Position numbers and translations under genes: made by a program
The notes under the pieces: model-generated
What the model saw: the letters and a program-made list of their open reading frames with translations, nothing else
Databases searched by the model: none
Told to the model about the DNA's origin: nothing
Part shown: positions 1 to 7,723 of the stretch, piece by piece
Position numbering within the stretch: position 1 is the stretch's first letter
Layout: each line of letters opens with the position of its first letter
Source of the DNA: Microcoleus sp. FACHB-68
Lineage (GTDB): Bacteria; Cyanobacteriota; Cyanobacteriia; Cyanobacteriales; Oscillatoriaceae
Direction: 5' to 3'
Length of the DNA: 64,000 bases
Assembly: GCF_014695715.1 (NCBI RefSeq)
Contig: NZ_JACJOT010000008.1
Location: forward strand, 1,178,001 to 1,242,000

Positions 1-38
1 TACTGATGGGACAAAGCAGATGAGTATTTGGAAGGGCC

Positions 39-500
39 TCACTGCCGTTCGTCCAGCTCGACTTTGGCGACCAACTGCCGAGGAATGGAAATGACACGAC
101 CTTTTTGATTGAGATAAACGGCTGTCTCATCCCGCCGAATCAATTGGCCCGACCACTCTACATGACCGTGGTAGGGTTCAGAAGCGCTCACCGTGACCGG
201 AAAGCCTTTAAAAGAGATAAATTCTCGGTCTGTTGCCAGATGCCGCGATATACCGGGACTAGAAATTTCCAGCACATAAGCGTCGGGAATAATATCTGAG
301 GCATCTAAGGCGGCTTCCAGTGCCCGACTCATGCGTTCGCAGTCATCTAACCCGGTATCTTCCTGCCGGTTGCGGATATCGACTCTCAACACCGGCGGAC
401 TTTGGTTGGTATGAAAAACCGCACTGACGACTTCTAATTCGAGCGCTTCTGCAACAGGTGTCGCCAATTCGATGATTTGTGGGATCAGGGGATGAGTCAT
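39..500 (-). CDS. rimP: Ribosome maturation factor RimP
   Basis: RimP binds the 30S ribosomal subunit and helps its late maturation in the cytoplasm. The 153-residue product has the family's two-part layout: an N-terminal alpha/beta domain with the hallmark stretch [11 protein letters not shown] at about residues 77-87, and a C-terminal SH3-like barrel containing [14 protein letters not shown] chose the ATG at 500 (MTHPLIPQ), because the longer reading frame adds 18 residues that do not look like RimP and would overlap the hairpin at 511-538. In most bacteria nusA and infB follow rimP; here the window ends 38 bases after the stop, so this cannot be seen. A structured leader lies directly upstream (510-645). 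Confidence 0.93.
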   Translation of the reverse strand: MTHPLIPQIIELATPVAEALELEVVSAVFHTNQSPPVLRVDIRNRQEDTGLDDCERMSRALEAALDASDIIPDAYVLEISSPGISRHLATDREFISFKGFPVTVSASEPYHGHVEWSGQLIRRDETAVYLNQKGRVISIPRQLVAKVELDERQ

Positions 501-509
501 TGTTCGTTT

Positions 510-645
510 CAATAAAAAAAGTGGGTACTCCCCCACTTCCCGTGTACATGACACTCTTCTGTCACTCTTGCCAAGACAGAAGTCTTAATGTTTGCCCGCA
601 AGGGGTTTGAATTCCCCTGTTTCTTCTGTGAAATCGGGCAAGGAC
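510..645 (-). ncRNA. Structured leader or small RNA upstream of rimP
   Basis: Read on the minus strand, three hairpins lie in a row. The first is a 7-bp stem (635-641 with 592-598) enclosing an inner AGGGG/CCCCT hairpin (614-618 with 601-605). The second is an 8-bp stem CTTCTGTC/GACAGAAG (575-582 with 556-563). The third is a 7-bp stem AAGTGGG/CCCACTT (532-538 with 519-525) followed by a T-run at 511-518. The segment ACAGAAG also occurs at 623-629 and could pair with 576-582 instead, so the first and second structures may exclude each other. This suggests an attenuator for rimP or an independent small RNA; which one is inference. It does not fold as a tRNA, because the candidate T-loop has 8 bases and there is no anticodon arm. 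Confidence 0.45.
511..538 (-). terminator. Intrinsic terminator-like hairpin before rimP
   Basis: There is a perfect 7-bp stem (532-538 with 519-525) and a 6-base loop. On the minus strand a run of seven T residues follows immediately. It stands only about 10 bases before the rimP start, so readthrough must be controlled or rimP must start from a promoter inside this stretch. Confidence 0.6.
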
Positions 646-760
646 AAAGGCGTTTAAATGTCAATCCCTAAGCGGGATTTTAGCAAGCACTTTACTCTAC
701 CCTCCACCCATTCTACAACAAAAATCTCGCTGTGCGGGTTGGTCTGACGACCCATTGCTT

Positions 761-2239
761 CTAGCGTCCAGCCAATCGGCGCAGTTGTTGGGTTTGCTGC
801 AAGATGTGCGCGGGATCAGGTTCGGGTGTTCGTTTGACGTAGTTGATCTTGATCTCTTCTAGCAGATCGGAAACGAGGGTTTGCAGTTCTTCAAGGGTCT
901 GTTCTTGCTGTAATTCTGAGCGTAGGGCTTCGCTAAAATGCTCTACAAGCCGGTCAGATAGTTTGGTGGCGATGGGATCGGGGGGGGCGTTGGCAATGGC
1001 CGTGTAGGCGCTCTGAGGCATCTCTGTTAGCAGTTTTGAGACTTGTGAGACTAACTGCTCGGTTAGCTGGGCCGGCAGGTGTCCTAGTCCCGGAAAGTGC
1101 TGAAGTTGCTGGTAAACCGGCAGTTGGTTGAGGGTGTGATCCAGGTTATGGCGCAACAAGGCTTCTACGTCGGTTTGAACTTCGGGTAAGGCTTTGCAGA
1201 GAGTGACTTGCAGCAAACGTTTGGCAATGACTTCGATCTCGTTGGTGTTATTGATGTCGATGTAGCGTTTTTGGGTTGATTGCAGCAGGGATCTGGCAAC
1301 CTCCCCTCGTTCCACGGCACCCTGAAGTTGGTCGATTGCCTGGATCACGACGACTTCAGTGAGTTCTTCGGCAAAACTGGCGACAAAAACCCGGCTGATT
1401 TGGGTTCGCAAAGGTTCGAGATCGGGAAATTTGGCATTGTTGAGGCGAATAACGACGGGGATCACACGCAGCCACCGCCAGAAGGGGAGTAAGAGAAAGA
1501 TGTCATACCAACGCAATAGCATGGCGTCGGGTATCCAGCGCAACCCTGTGTGCCGGCGCGAAAGCCACCAGGTACGGACGAGAAATTCGATTAAAAACAG
1601 CCCGATAAACCATCGGTCGATTTTCCAGAATCGGTCAATAAATTTGCCATTTTCTCCGATGTTTCGATAATAATTCGTTGCGATTAATGGCTCGATTTGG
1701 CGCTCGAAAAAGGCAATTTGCGAGTTCCAGCCTTTTTGAGTTAAATACTGCTGGCTCCAAAAGGTTCGGAATGAGTCTTTTGAAGAAGCATCTCTATTGC
1801 CAAAAACCTGCCGGCGCATTCGGTTTTTGATGGTTTCTAAAGTGCCGGTTTTCTCGGCAATCTGAAAGTGATTTTGATCAATCATTTCGCCGCTAAGTTC
1901 GCGGAGTCGCTGGAGTACGGTTTCGGCTTGGGCGGAATCTAATCCATTGCTGGCGACTTGTTCTTTCAGTTGATCGACTATTTCTAAATACTGTTGGGTG
2001 TCTCTATGGGGTTCAATGCCTTTATAGGGGTCATAGAGTTTGTAAAAGTTAACATCTTTCAGCGGTTCGTACACTCGGCCCAATGTCCAAAATCCCCGCA
2101 GATATAAATCACGTGCGGGTACATAGCTCAAGTCAAACAGCACCAACCCTAAGTTAGCTAAGGCTAGGAAAGCCATCAGCCGGTCGAACCAAAGACTCCG
2201 GGGAGAAACTTTGCGAGTGGTGATTTGTCTGGATTGCAT
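761..2239 (-). CDS. Membrane protein of unknown function, ion-channel-like core
   Basis: I do not recognise a named family. The 492-residue product has a hydrophobic segment at about residues 21-40, a helical, charged soluble stretch to about 200, and two hydrophobic segments near 210-228 (WFIGLFLIEFLVRTWW) and 243-268 (WYDIFLLLPFWRWLRVIPVV). It ends in a long, glutamine- and leucine-rich helical tail to 492. The aromatic-aspartate segment followed by a spaced-arginine segment recalls the S3-S4 helices of voltage-gated channels, but no pore or selectivity filter is visible, so this is only a resemblance. The start is the ATG at 2239. Homologues in other cyanobacteria are likely, but this could not be checked. 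It is not tightly linked to its neighbours: about 260 bp separate it from rimP and 300 bp from the gene upstream. Confidence 0.7.
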   Translation of the reverse strand: MQSRQITTRKVSPRSLWFDRLMAFLALANLGLVLFDLSYVPARDLYLRGFWTLGRVYEPLKDVNFYKLYDPYKGIEPHRDTQQYLEIVDQLKEQVASNGLDSAQAETVLQRLRELSGEMIDQNHFQIAEKTGTLETIKNRMRRQVFGNRDASSKDSFRTFWSQQYLTQKGWNSQIAFFERQIEPLIATNYYRNIGENGKFIDRFWKIDRWFIGLFLIEFLVRTWWLSRRHTGLRWIPDAMLLRWYDIFLLLPFWRWLRVIPVVIRLNNAKFPDLEPLRTQISRVFVASFAEELTEVVVIQAIDQLQGAVERGEVARSLLQSTQKRYIDINNTNEIEVIAKRLLQVTLCKALPEVQTDVEALLRHNLDHTLNQLPVYQQLQHFPGLGHLPAQLTEQLVSQVSKLLTEMPQSAYTAIANAPPDPIATKLSDRLVEHFSEALRSELQQEQTLEELQTLVSDLLEEIKINYVKRTPEPDPAHILQQTQQLRRLAGR

Positions 2240-2540
2240 GGCTAAATTTTTAGGAAGTTGGAACCGGCACGATTGAAATTTGAAGGCATCGATGCAATAA
2301 CTTACTGATTTTTCGACAAAATCTCACTGCTTGGAAAAAATTATTTGAACGTTGGAAAATGTGGGGATCAGTGAGCGAGTCCACCCTTAAGATGCCGCAA
2401 GAAAGTAATCCGAGTTGAGCGTAAGAGTTGCGGGAACTTCCGAAAGATAAGAGTGGGTTCCTGAATCGCTCAATCGAAAAAGTAAAATCAGGAAAACTTA
2501 ACCATTAAAAATCAAAAAATGTCTTTTTTGAACTTAATTT
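2240..2540. other. Intergenic, no feature recognised
   Basis: These 301 bp lie between two minus-strand genes and should hold the promoter of the 492-residue membrane protein. No clear -35/-10 pair, terminator or RNA was recognised. A loose GAGCG...CGCTC pairing around 2415-2473 is too weak to call. Confidence 0.4.
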
Positions 2541-3143
2541 TTAACGGTCAGGTGGGGGAATGTCTGAAGCAGGAGGCGGGGCAATTTCCCAATCGGGTTG
2601 ACCGGCATCTTCAAGGCGGGGCGGTAACCGGGAAGCACTGGGGTTTTGCCCGCTTGGAACGTCATCACCGTTGCGTCCAGATTCCTCTGGGGAATTCAAG
2701 CGATCCCGAACCTCGAAGGGGGGTCTTTGAGAAGCTGGAAGACGCCCTACAGGCCGGCGAGTGGCCTCTGAACCGGCAGATGGACGGGTAAAGGTTTTCC
2801 AAGCAGTTTGGATGCCGGCAAAAACGCTGCGAGTGGTGACTTGCGCTTTTTTCGCCTGCTGCTTCGCGCTGCCAAGGGTTTGATCCACTTGTTTGACAAC
2901 ATCGGTGGCGCTGTTAACTCCTTCGCTGACATCATCGGTCAGATCGCTGATTTCCATGCCGGTGAGGCGGATAGCTTCCAAGGTGGGAGGCAACTCACGC
3001 GATAATGTCTCCGCTAATTTTTCCACACTCCGCGCAGCCCGCGCTAACTCCTGTAAGGCCGGCAAGGCTGCCACCAAAACAGCAGTTAAACTGACTGCAA
3101 CCAGCAAAATTGACAGTCCTAGCCAAAAAATGGGGTCGATCAC
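2541..3143 (-). CDS. DUF948-type single-pass membrane protein
   Basis: The 200-residue product starts with one membrane helix (FWLGLSILLVAVSLTAVLVA, about residues 5-27). A long heptad-like helical stretch follows, of the DUF948 type (ARAARSVEKLAETLSREL, DLTDDVSEGVNSATDVVKQV). The tail from about residue 120 is disordered, rich in Pro, Arg and Ser, and ends in PPPASDIPPPDR. I chose the GTG at 3143 (MIDPIFWLG); the only in-frame codon further upstream is a TTG that adds 11 residues. DUF948 proteins are membrane-anchored coiled coils related to chemotaxis-receptor signalling helices, of unknown role. It is the third of three consecutive small membrane-protein genes on this strand, which suggests a common envelope or stress function. 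Confidence 0.75.
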   Translation of the reverse strand: MIDPIFWLGLSILLVAVSLTAVLVAALPALQELARAARSVEKLAETLSRELPPTLEAIRLTGMEISDLTDDVSEGVNSATDVVKQVDQTLGSAKQQAKKAQVTTRSVFAGIQTAWKTFTRPSAGSEATRRPVGRLPASQRPPFEVRDRLNSPEESGRNGDDVPSGQNPSASRLPPRLEDAGQPDWEIAPPPASDIPPPDR

Positions 3144-3207
3144 AGAATTGTGTTGAAAGTAGCAGGGGGTGGGCAATCAGTCTGTAAGGGTCTGTCTAGA
3201 CTCAACT

Positions 3208-3618
3208 TTAACGTTCTTGAGGCATTTCCGTTGGCATTACCTCTCCAGCAGAGTTAGTCACTACGTCACCGTAGGCATCACGCATCGGAGAACTTGACGC
3301 TGGGGAACCTGCGGCTTCTGTTTGGCTAAGGATTTGACGTTCTCTGCCAGAGGCTTCTATGCCGGCGTTAATGGCTTCGCGCAATCTTGTTAGGGTGCCA
3401 TCCCAGTTCCGCAGCGCTGTTTCTGACAGGCGATCCGCTTGCATTTGTACGCTGGTTGACAAGTCTTCGGCTAATTCCGGTAGGGCGTCTGCAGATTTTT
3501 TCAGCAGCTTGCGCGTGTCCCGGCCCGTACGAGGGGCCAGCAGTAGGCCAGTGACTGTGCCAATGGCGGCTCCTAACAGCACACCCCCAAAAAAGAATCC
3601 TGAGCGGTTATTTGACAT
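3208..3618 (-). CDS. YtxH-domain membrane protein
   Basis: The 136-residue product begins with a glycine-rich membrane helix (FFFGGVLLGAAIGTVTGLLLAPRTGRDTRK, residues 8-37), which is the hallmark of YtxH proteins: helix, then an APR-G-TR motif at the cytoplasmic edge. An amphipathic region (ALPELAEDLSTSVQMQADRLSE) and a polar tail follow. YtxH proteins are small, stress-associated envelope proteins in Bacillus and common in cyanobacteria; their biochemical role is unknown. The start is the ATG at 3618. It lies 64 bp upstream of the DUF948-like gene and about 235 bp downstream of the third small membrane-protein gene, so co-transcription is plausible. Confidence 0.82.
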   Translation of the reverse strand: MSNNRSGFFFGGVLLGAAIGTVTGLLLAPRTGRDTRKLLKKSADALPELAEDLSTSVQMQADRLSETALRNWDGTLTRLREAINAGIEASGRERQILSQTEAAGSPASSSPMRDAYGDVVTNSAGEVMPTEMPQER

Positions 3619-3853
3619 CGTTCGGTTTGTATTCTTACACCAATTGTAGGAGTCTTGATGGGCGATTCAAGCTTCTAAGGGTTGAGTCCGGCTGATAACA
3701 GCGTTCGGCACTCGTTCCTAAATACTTCAAAGCGCCTTAAACTCGCCTGTAGATTAGCACAGGTGTGAAGCGCTTGATCCGCGCACCGGCTTTCTCTAAG
3801 CGGATGATGGGTGAAGCAACTGCGTCCTTTTACGCTTGGGAAACCGCTGTTTT

Positions 3854-4171
3854 TCAGGGTTTGAACCGGCGCACCACGGTTGAGCGACGCCGCCACGCCG
3901 TTTGGCCTAAACTTAGGAGGCCCAACACTTGCTCAGCCCGCTGAAGTTGGGTTTGCAGTTGCCGGTATTGTTTTCGCAGCTGGCGAGTGCCCCGTTGTCC
4001 TTTGATAATGGCATTGGGTGCGCCATGCAGCACGGCATAAGTGTTACGCTCAACTGAGATCAGTGTATCTGCGACATTGGCCAGCACCCGCCGCAAGTTC
4101 CACACTTGCCATGCCACATAAAGGCACAAGAGTGCGATGAGCGCATTGACGATTAAAACGACTGTCAGCAT
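3854..4171 (-). CDS. Small membrane protein of unknown function
   Basis: The 105-residue product has one N-terminal membrane helix (VVLIVNALIALLCLYVAW, residues 4-21), a helical middle section, a basic segment (KGQRGTRQLRKQYRQLQ, about 57-74), and a very basic end (WRRRSTVVRRFKP). I know no family name. A strong ribosome-binding site, GAGAGGGGGG, sits just before the ATG at 4171, which supports real translation. It is the first gene of the minus-strand run with the YtxH-like and DUF948-like genes; all three are small single-pass proteins with helical cytoplasmic parts. Confidence 0.72.
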   Translation of the reverse strand: MLTVVLIVNALIALLCLYVAWQVWNLRRVLANVADTLISVERNTYAVLHGAPNAIIKGQRGTRQLRKQYRQLQTQLQRAEQVLGLLSLGQTAWRRRSTVVRRFKP

Positions 4172-4448
4172 TTCCCCCCTCTCGCGATTGACTTCTCTAG
4201 CTAAAGTTGCGGGTTATCCCTACATCGGCTTTGGCTCGATCATACCTGTATAACCTAGGCGATGAGTATCTACGAGAAGGTGGATCTCAAAGCTGGGATC
4301 TGATCAATGGAACGACTGGCAGTTCAGTTGCCGGCTTTCCATCCAACATCTATGGCAGACTAACTTAAAGAGGCTGGAAAAATCTTAGCGGTGAACTCAG
4401 TCATGAAGCGTCCGAGCTTGAAAGGTGATACCTAGCTGACGCTATATT

Positions 4449-5426
4449 GTGAATAAGTATTCCGCTAACGCTGAAGTTTTAAAGAACCCGATGAAAACGC
4501 TCATAACACTTTTTGACAAAGAACGCAGTGAACTCCAGAGAGATATAGATAAGGCAGGCAGCCTTGACCAAGTCGTAAAACTGGTTCAAAACCGGCTTGA
4601 TAATTTAGAAAAAAGTTACATGGGTGATCTTAATGTCACTCAGATACGTCTGGCTTCCTTTTTTCTAGAAACTCTGCGCCAGTCTGTTGCTGCTTTGAGT
4701 GCGGCTAATGAGGTTAAATTTTCGGTTCCCCCCACCTCATCAATTTCTAACTCAACTGCAAAGTTAGCTCCGAATAAGTTAATTTTAAAAGTTTTGCAGG
4801 TGCTTGCCGGCGCAGGAACCTTAACTTCCTTAATTTCCTTAATGCCAAATGACCCGCAAGTGTGGATGCCGACCTTATTGGTGTCGGTTGTCATTGGCTT
4901 AGAAGTTGCCCTTAAACTTGACAAAAAAACCAGCGAAAATAATTCAACCGTTCCGCTGCTTCCAGAAACGACTCTGCCGGTTGTGCGCGTTGATAGTCAA
5001 ATTTTATTAGGCAACCTCGCGGATGCTTTAAATACAATCGATCAGGCAGTTGCACGGGCAACAGATGTTCAAAGAAACCCTGAATCTAATGGTTTAGAAG
5101 AACTGCCAGAATTGTTAACGCTGATTCAAAGACTTTGGGGCGCGTCAGTTCTAAATAAACCCCAGATGGCAATTGAACTAACAAAAATGTTGCCCCAAGT
5201 TTTGATGGAAGAGGGAATTCGCGCTCAGATTTATCAGCCCCATGAGGCAAAAAATTCTCGTGAGTATTTTGATTTTGAGCCAAGCATTGATCCCGCCACT
5301 AAAGACTGCGTGACAATTACGCCGGCCTTATTTAAAGGTGATAGCTTGTTGCGGCGTGGTCGAGTGATTGAGCCGGCTAATCTAACGCTTCCACAAAGTG
5401 ATCGTTATAATGAAACTGTGCGGTGA
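4449..5426 (+). CDS. Unknown membrane protein paired with Hsp70-like ATPase
   Basis: I do not recognise this family. The 325-residue product has a helical, charged N-terminal part (residues 15-90), a linker rich in Ser, Pro and Thr (92-105), a hydrophobic hairpin (about 112-157), and a soluble C-terminal part that is partly helical (200-260) and then beta-like. The hairpin reads AGAGTLTSLISL at 120-131 and WMPTLLVSVVIGLEVALK at 139-156, and resembles the hairpin of the next gene. The GTG at 4449 gives the full frame; an ATG at 4491 (residue 15) is an equally possible start, as neither has a good ribosome-binding site. The stop is 94 bp before the Hsp70-like gene on the same strand, and the terminator after that gene suggests one transcript. 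Confidence 0.7.
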   Translation: MNKYSANAEVLKNPMKTLITLFDKERSELQRDIDKAGSLDQVVKLVQNRLDNLEKSYMGDLNVTQIRLASFFLETLRQSVAALSAANEVKFSVPPTSSISNSTAKLAPNKLILKVLQVLAGAGTLTSLISLMPNDPQVWMPTLLVSVVIGLEVALKLDKKTSENNSTVPLLPETTLPVVRVDSQILLGNLADALNTIDQAVARATDVQRNPESNGLEELPELLTLIQRLWGASVLNKPQMAIELTKMLPQVLMEEGIRAQIYQPHEAKNSREYFDFEPSIDPATKDCVTITPALFKGDSLLRRGRVIEPANLTLPQSDRYNETVR

Positions 5427-5520
5427 GCCGGCAGTTGCTTAAAGTTGGAAAATTAGAAATTGACCTTAATACCCAGTCAGCCGAATTCGTTGAACTCAGG
5501 ATAAAATCTTTAGTAAAGTT

Positions 5521-7443
5521 ATGGAAATTTTAGAAACAATCGGTTTCGATCTGGGACATGGAGAAACAGCCGTCGCTAAAGCTGTAATCGAGAGCATTGA
5601 GCCTCCAGAAATGCTGGAAGTCAACAATAAAAAAAATCAAATTACTGCCCTAGGTTGGCATCCTGAACTTGGCTATCTTGTGGGAGAGCAAGCCTTAATT
5701 CAAGTTGGGGTTACTCAGCTTCAAATTGCTTTTAAGCAAAAACCTAATCAAGATGCAAGTTATCGAGAAACCCTGCGAAGTTTCTTAAAAACCTATTACT
5801 CGCTTTTGAAAGAAAGCCGGCAAATTCAAGGCGAGAAAAACAGCTATTTTTATGTAGGTTGCCCTTCAGGTTGGTCACTAGAAGATCGTGAAGAGTACCA
5901 AAAGCTGCTTCAGGAAGCTGGAATTCCGCTGCTGAATGTGATCCCAGAATCACGAGCGGCTTTTATGCAAGCCAAGGAAGCCGGTAAACTTGAGTACAAC
6001 AAGCTGACATCATCGGTACTGATTGTTGATATTGGTTCTTCAACAACTGATTTTACCCTCGTTAAAAGCTTATCCGAAATCCCTATAGATTTTGGCAGTA
6101 ATGAGCTGGGAGCTTCTTTAATTGACAAAGCAATTTTTGAACGCACGCTTGCCAATCACGAGCAAAAAGAATTACTTGAGAGAGTCTTTGCTCAATATTC
6201 ACATCACAAAGCTCGCTGTGAACTTGCCTGCCGCAAAGCAAAGGAAGATTATTTTTCTAACGAACAGCTTTACAGTTCCCCTCAATCTTTTGCACGGGGG
6301 TTTGAGTCGATTAACGAACAAATTTATTTTATCCCCCAAGTCAATCAATCAATCATGGAGGAAATTTTAAACCACCCCTTAGCGGAATTAGGGAAAAAGA
6401 GTTGGATTCAATCATTTCGTGAAGCAGTCACGGTGGCGAAAGAAAAGCTCGATCAACAAGGCATTGCCCCAAAAGTCTTGCTGATGACAGGTGGGGCATC
6501 TCGCATGAAGTTTACCCGTCTTATTTGCGAAAAAACATTTCCCGAACCCGAAACGCAAGTTCGTCCCGATCCAGAACCTGAACGCTGCATTGCGCTGGGT
6601 TTAGCGCGAGTGGGAAGATGGGATTTGCGTGCTGCTGCTTTCAAACAAGAAATGAATCACTTATTTGATTCAAATTTTTTCAGAAATCTCATTGAAAAAA
6701 ATCTGCCGAATTTAATAGAATTATTGACCAATTCACTTTCAGATGAATTAATTAAATCCATCGTTAAAACTGGGTTAAAAGATTGGCAAAATAACAAAAT
6801 TAGGACTTTATCTGATCTCGAAGGTTCTATGAAACAGCGAGCGGAGCAGTGGGTTAAAAGTAATGAAACTCAGGCTCTCATTAACAGCCAATGTCTCGCT
6901 TGGTTTAATAGCAAGATTCAGCCTGAATTAGCCGATAAAACCGATCCGATTTGTCGAAAATTTCAGATTCCCAGAAGCAGTTTAAGGTTTGAGGAAGGAA
7001 TCGCGCCGGCAGCCGTAAATCCGGAACTCCAGCTCGGAGATGCGATTCTTGCCGAAATTGTGTCATTTATCATCAATGTGGTGATTGGTGGGGGCACTCT
7101 TGCTAGTCTCTTGACTTTAATCTTAACTGGACATTTAACTTGGCCAATCGCCCTAGTTTATGGAGCTTCAGCTTTAGCGGCAGGAATGGAGTTAAATCGT
7201 CAGGGTGTTAAAGATGCGATTAAGACAAATTTAGATGTTCCTAGCTGGATGCGTTCAAATTTGTTAAGTAACAGTAAAATTGACAGTATATGCAAGGAAA
7301 TAAATCCAGAGTTGGAGAAGGTTCTCAAAGAACAACTGGCGGCGAATCAGGAGACGTTTGATCAGTTAATGGAAAAAGTTGAGTTAGGGTTAAAAGACGC
7401 TCTGAATGCAAAGATTCAAGAAGCGATCATTTTAATTCAATAA
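5521..7443 (+). CDS. Hsp70/actin-fold ATPase with C-terminal membrane hairpin
   Basis: The N-terminal part is an actin/Hsp70-type ATPase: phosphate-1 loop GFDLGHGETAVAK (8-20), phosphate-2 loop VLIVDIGSSTTDFTLV (166-181), and an adenosine-type motif LLMTGGASRM (320-329). Residues 375-505 are helical. A hydrophobic hairpin lies at about 508-558 (IGGGTLASLLTL, then WPIALVYGASALAAGMEL), followed by an amphipathic helical tail to 640. This is not DnaK: there is no canonical substrate-binding domain, and the membrane hairpin with a helical tail recalls dynamin-like proteins in layout only. The ATG at 5521 is the start. The neighbour upstream carries a similar hairpin, so the two may form a membrane complex in which ATP binding drives assembly; that is inference. 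A strong terminator follows at 7476-7516. Confidence 0.82.
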   Translation: MEILETIGFDLGHGETAVAKAVIESIEPPEMLEVNNKKNQITALGWHPELGYLVGEQALIQVGVTQLQIAFKQKPNQDASYRETLRSFLKTYYSLLKESRQIQGEKNSYFYVGCPSGWSLEDREEYQKLLQEAGIPLLNVIPESRAAFMQAKEAGKLEYNKLTSSVLIVDIGSSTTDFTLVKSLSEIPIDFGSNELGASLIDKAIFERTLANHEQKELLERVFAQYSHHKARCELACRKAKEDYFSNEQLYSSPQSFARGFESINEQIYFIPQVNQSIMEEILNHPLAELGKKSWIQSFREAVTVAKEKLDQQGIAPKVLLMTGGASRMKFTRLICEKTFPEPETQVRPDPEPERCIALGLARVGRWDLRAAAFKQEMNHLFDSNFFRNLIEKNLPNLIELLTNSLSDELIKSIVKTGLKDWQNNKIRTLSDLEGSMKQRAEQWVKSNETQALINSQCLAWFNSKIQPELADKTDPICRKFQIPRSSLRFEEGIAPAAVNPELQLGDAILAEIVSFIINVVIGGGTLASLLTLILTGHLTWPIALVYGASALAAGMELNRQGVKDAIKTNLDVPSWMRSNLLSNSKIDSICKEINPELEKVLKEQLAANQETFDQLMEKVELGLKDALNAKIQEAIILIQ

Positions 7444-7475
7444 AAACCGGCACTTTATCAACTTAACTGCATGAT

Positions 7476-7516
7476 GCCGGCTCTTTGTCAAAATATAGGC
7501 AAGAGCTGGCTTTTTT
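7476..7516 (+). terminator. Intrinsic terminator after the Hsp70-like gene
   Basis: GCCGGCTCTT (7476-7485) pairs with AAGAGCTGGC (7501-7510), a 10-bp stem with one G-T pair and a 15-base loop, and is followed by six T residues. It closes the two-gene unit 4449-7443. Confidence 0.8.
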
Positions 7517-7723
7517 ATATAGCTGTATATTGTCAAAATTTTTATAAAAGTTTGTCAGGAGAGAAGTTTCATTCTAATTTCATTTTCCTATGAAAAACTC
7601 TATTCTAGGTGCCAACTGATGCCGGCTTAAAAAGTTGCAGGAATAACTACTTGGGCGAACACATCTCGCACCTTCAAAGCAGGTATTGAGGCGGCAAGAG
7701 TCAAACGCTTAGTTAAACAAATT

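Noticed and set aside
592-641. Possible tRNA or tRNA-like fold upstream of rimP
   Set aside because: The 7-bp outer stem and T-arm-like inner hairpin look suggestive, but the loop has 8 bases, and the D- and anticodon arms are absent.
659-664. TTGACA on the minus strand upstream of rimP as a promoter -35
   Set aside because: No -10-like sequence lies 16-18 bases downstream.
3675-3896. 73-codon minus-strand open frame
   Set aside because: It overlaps the end of the 105-residue membrane protein in another frame and has no family features.
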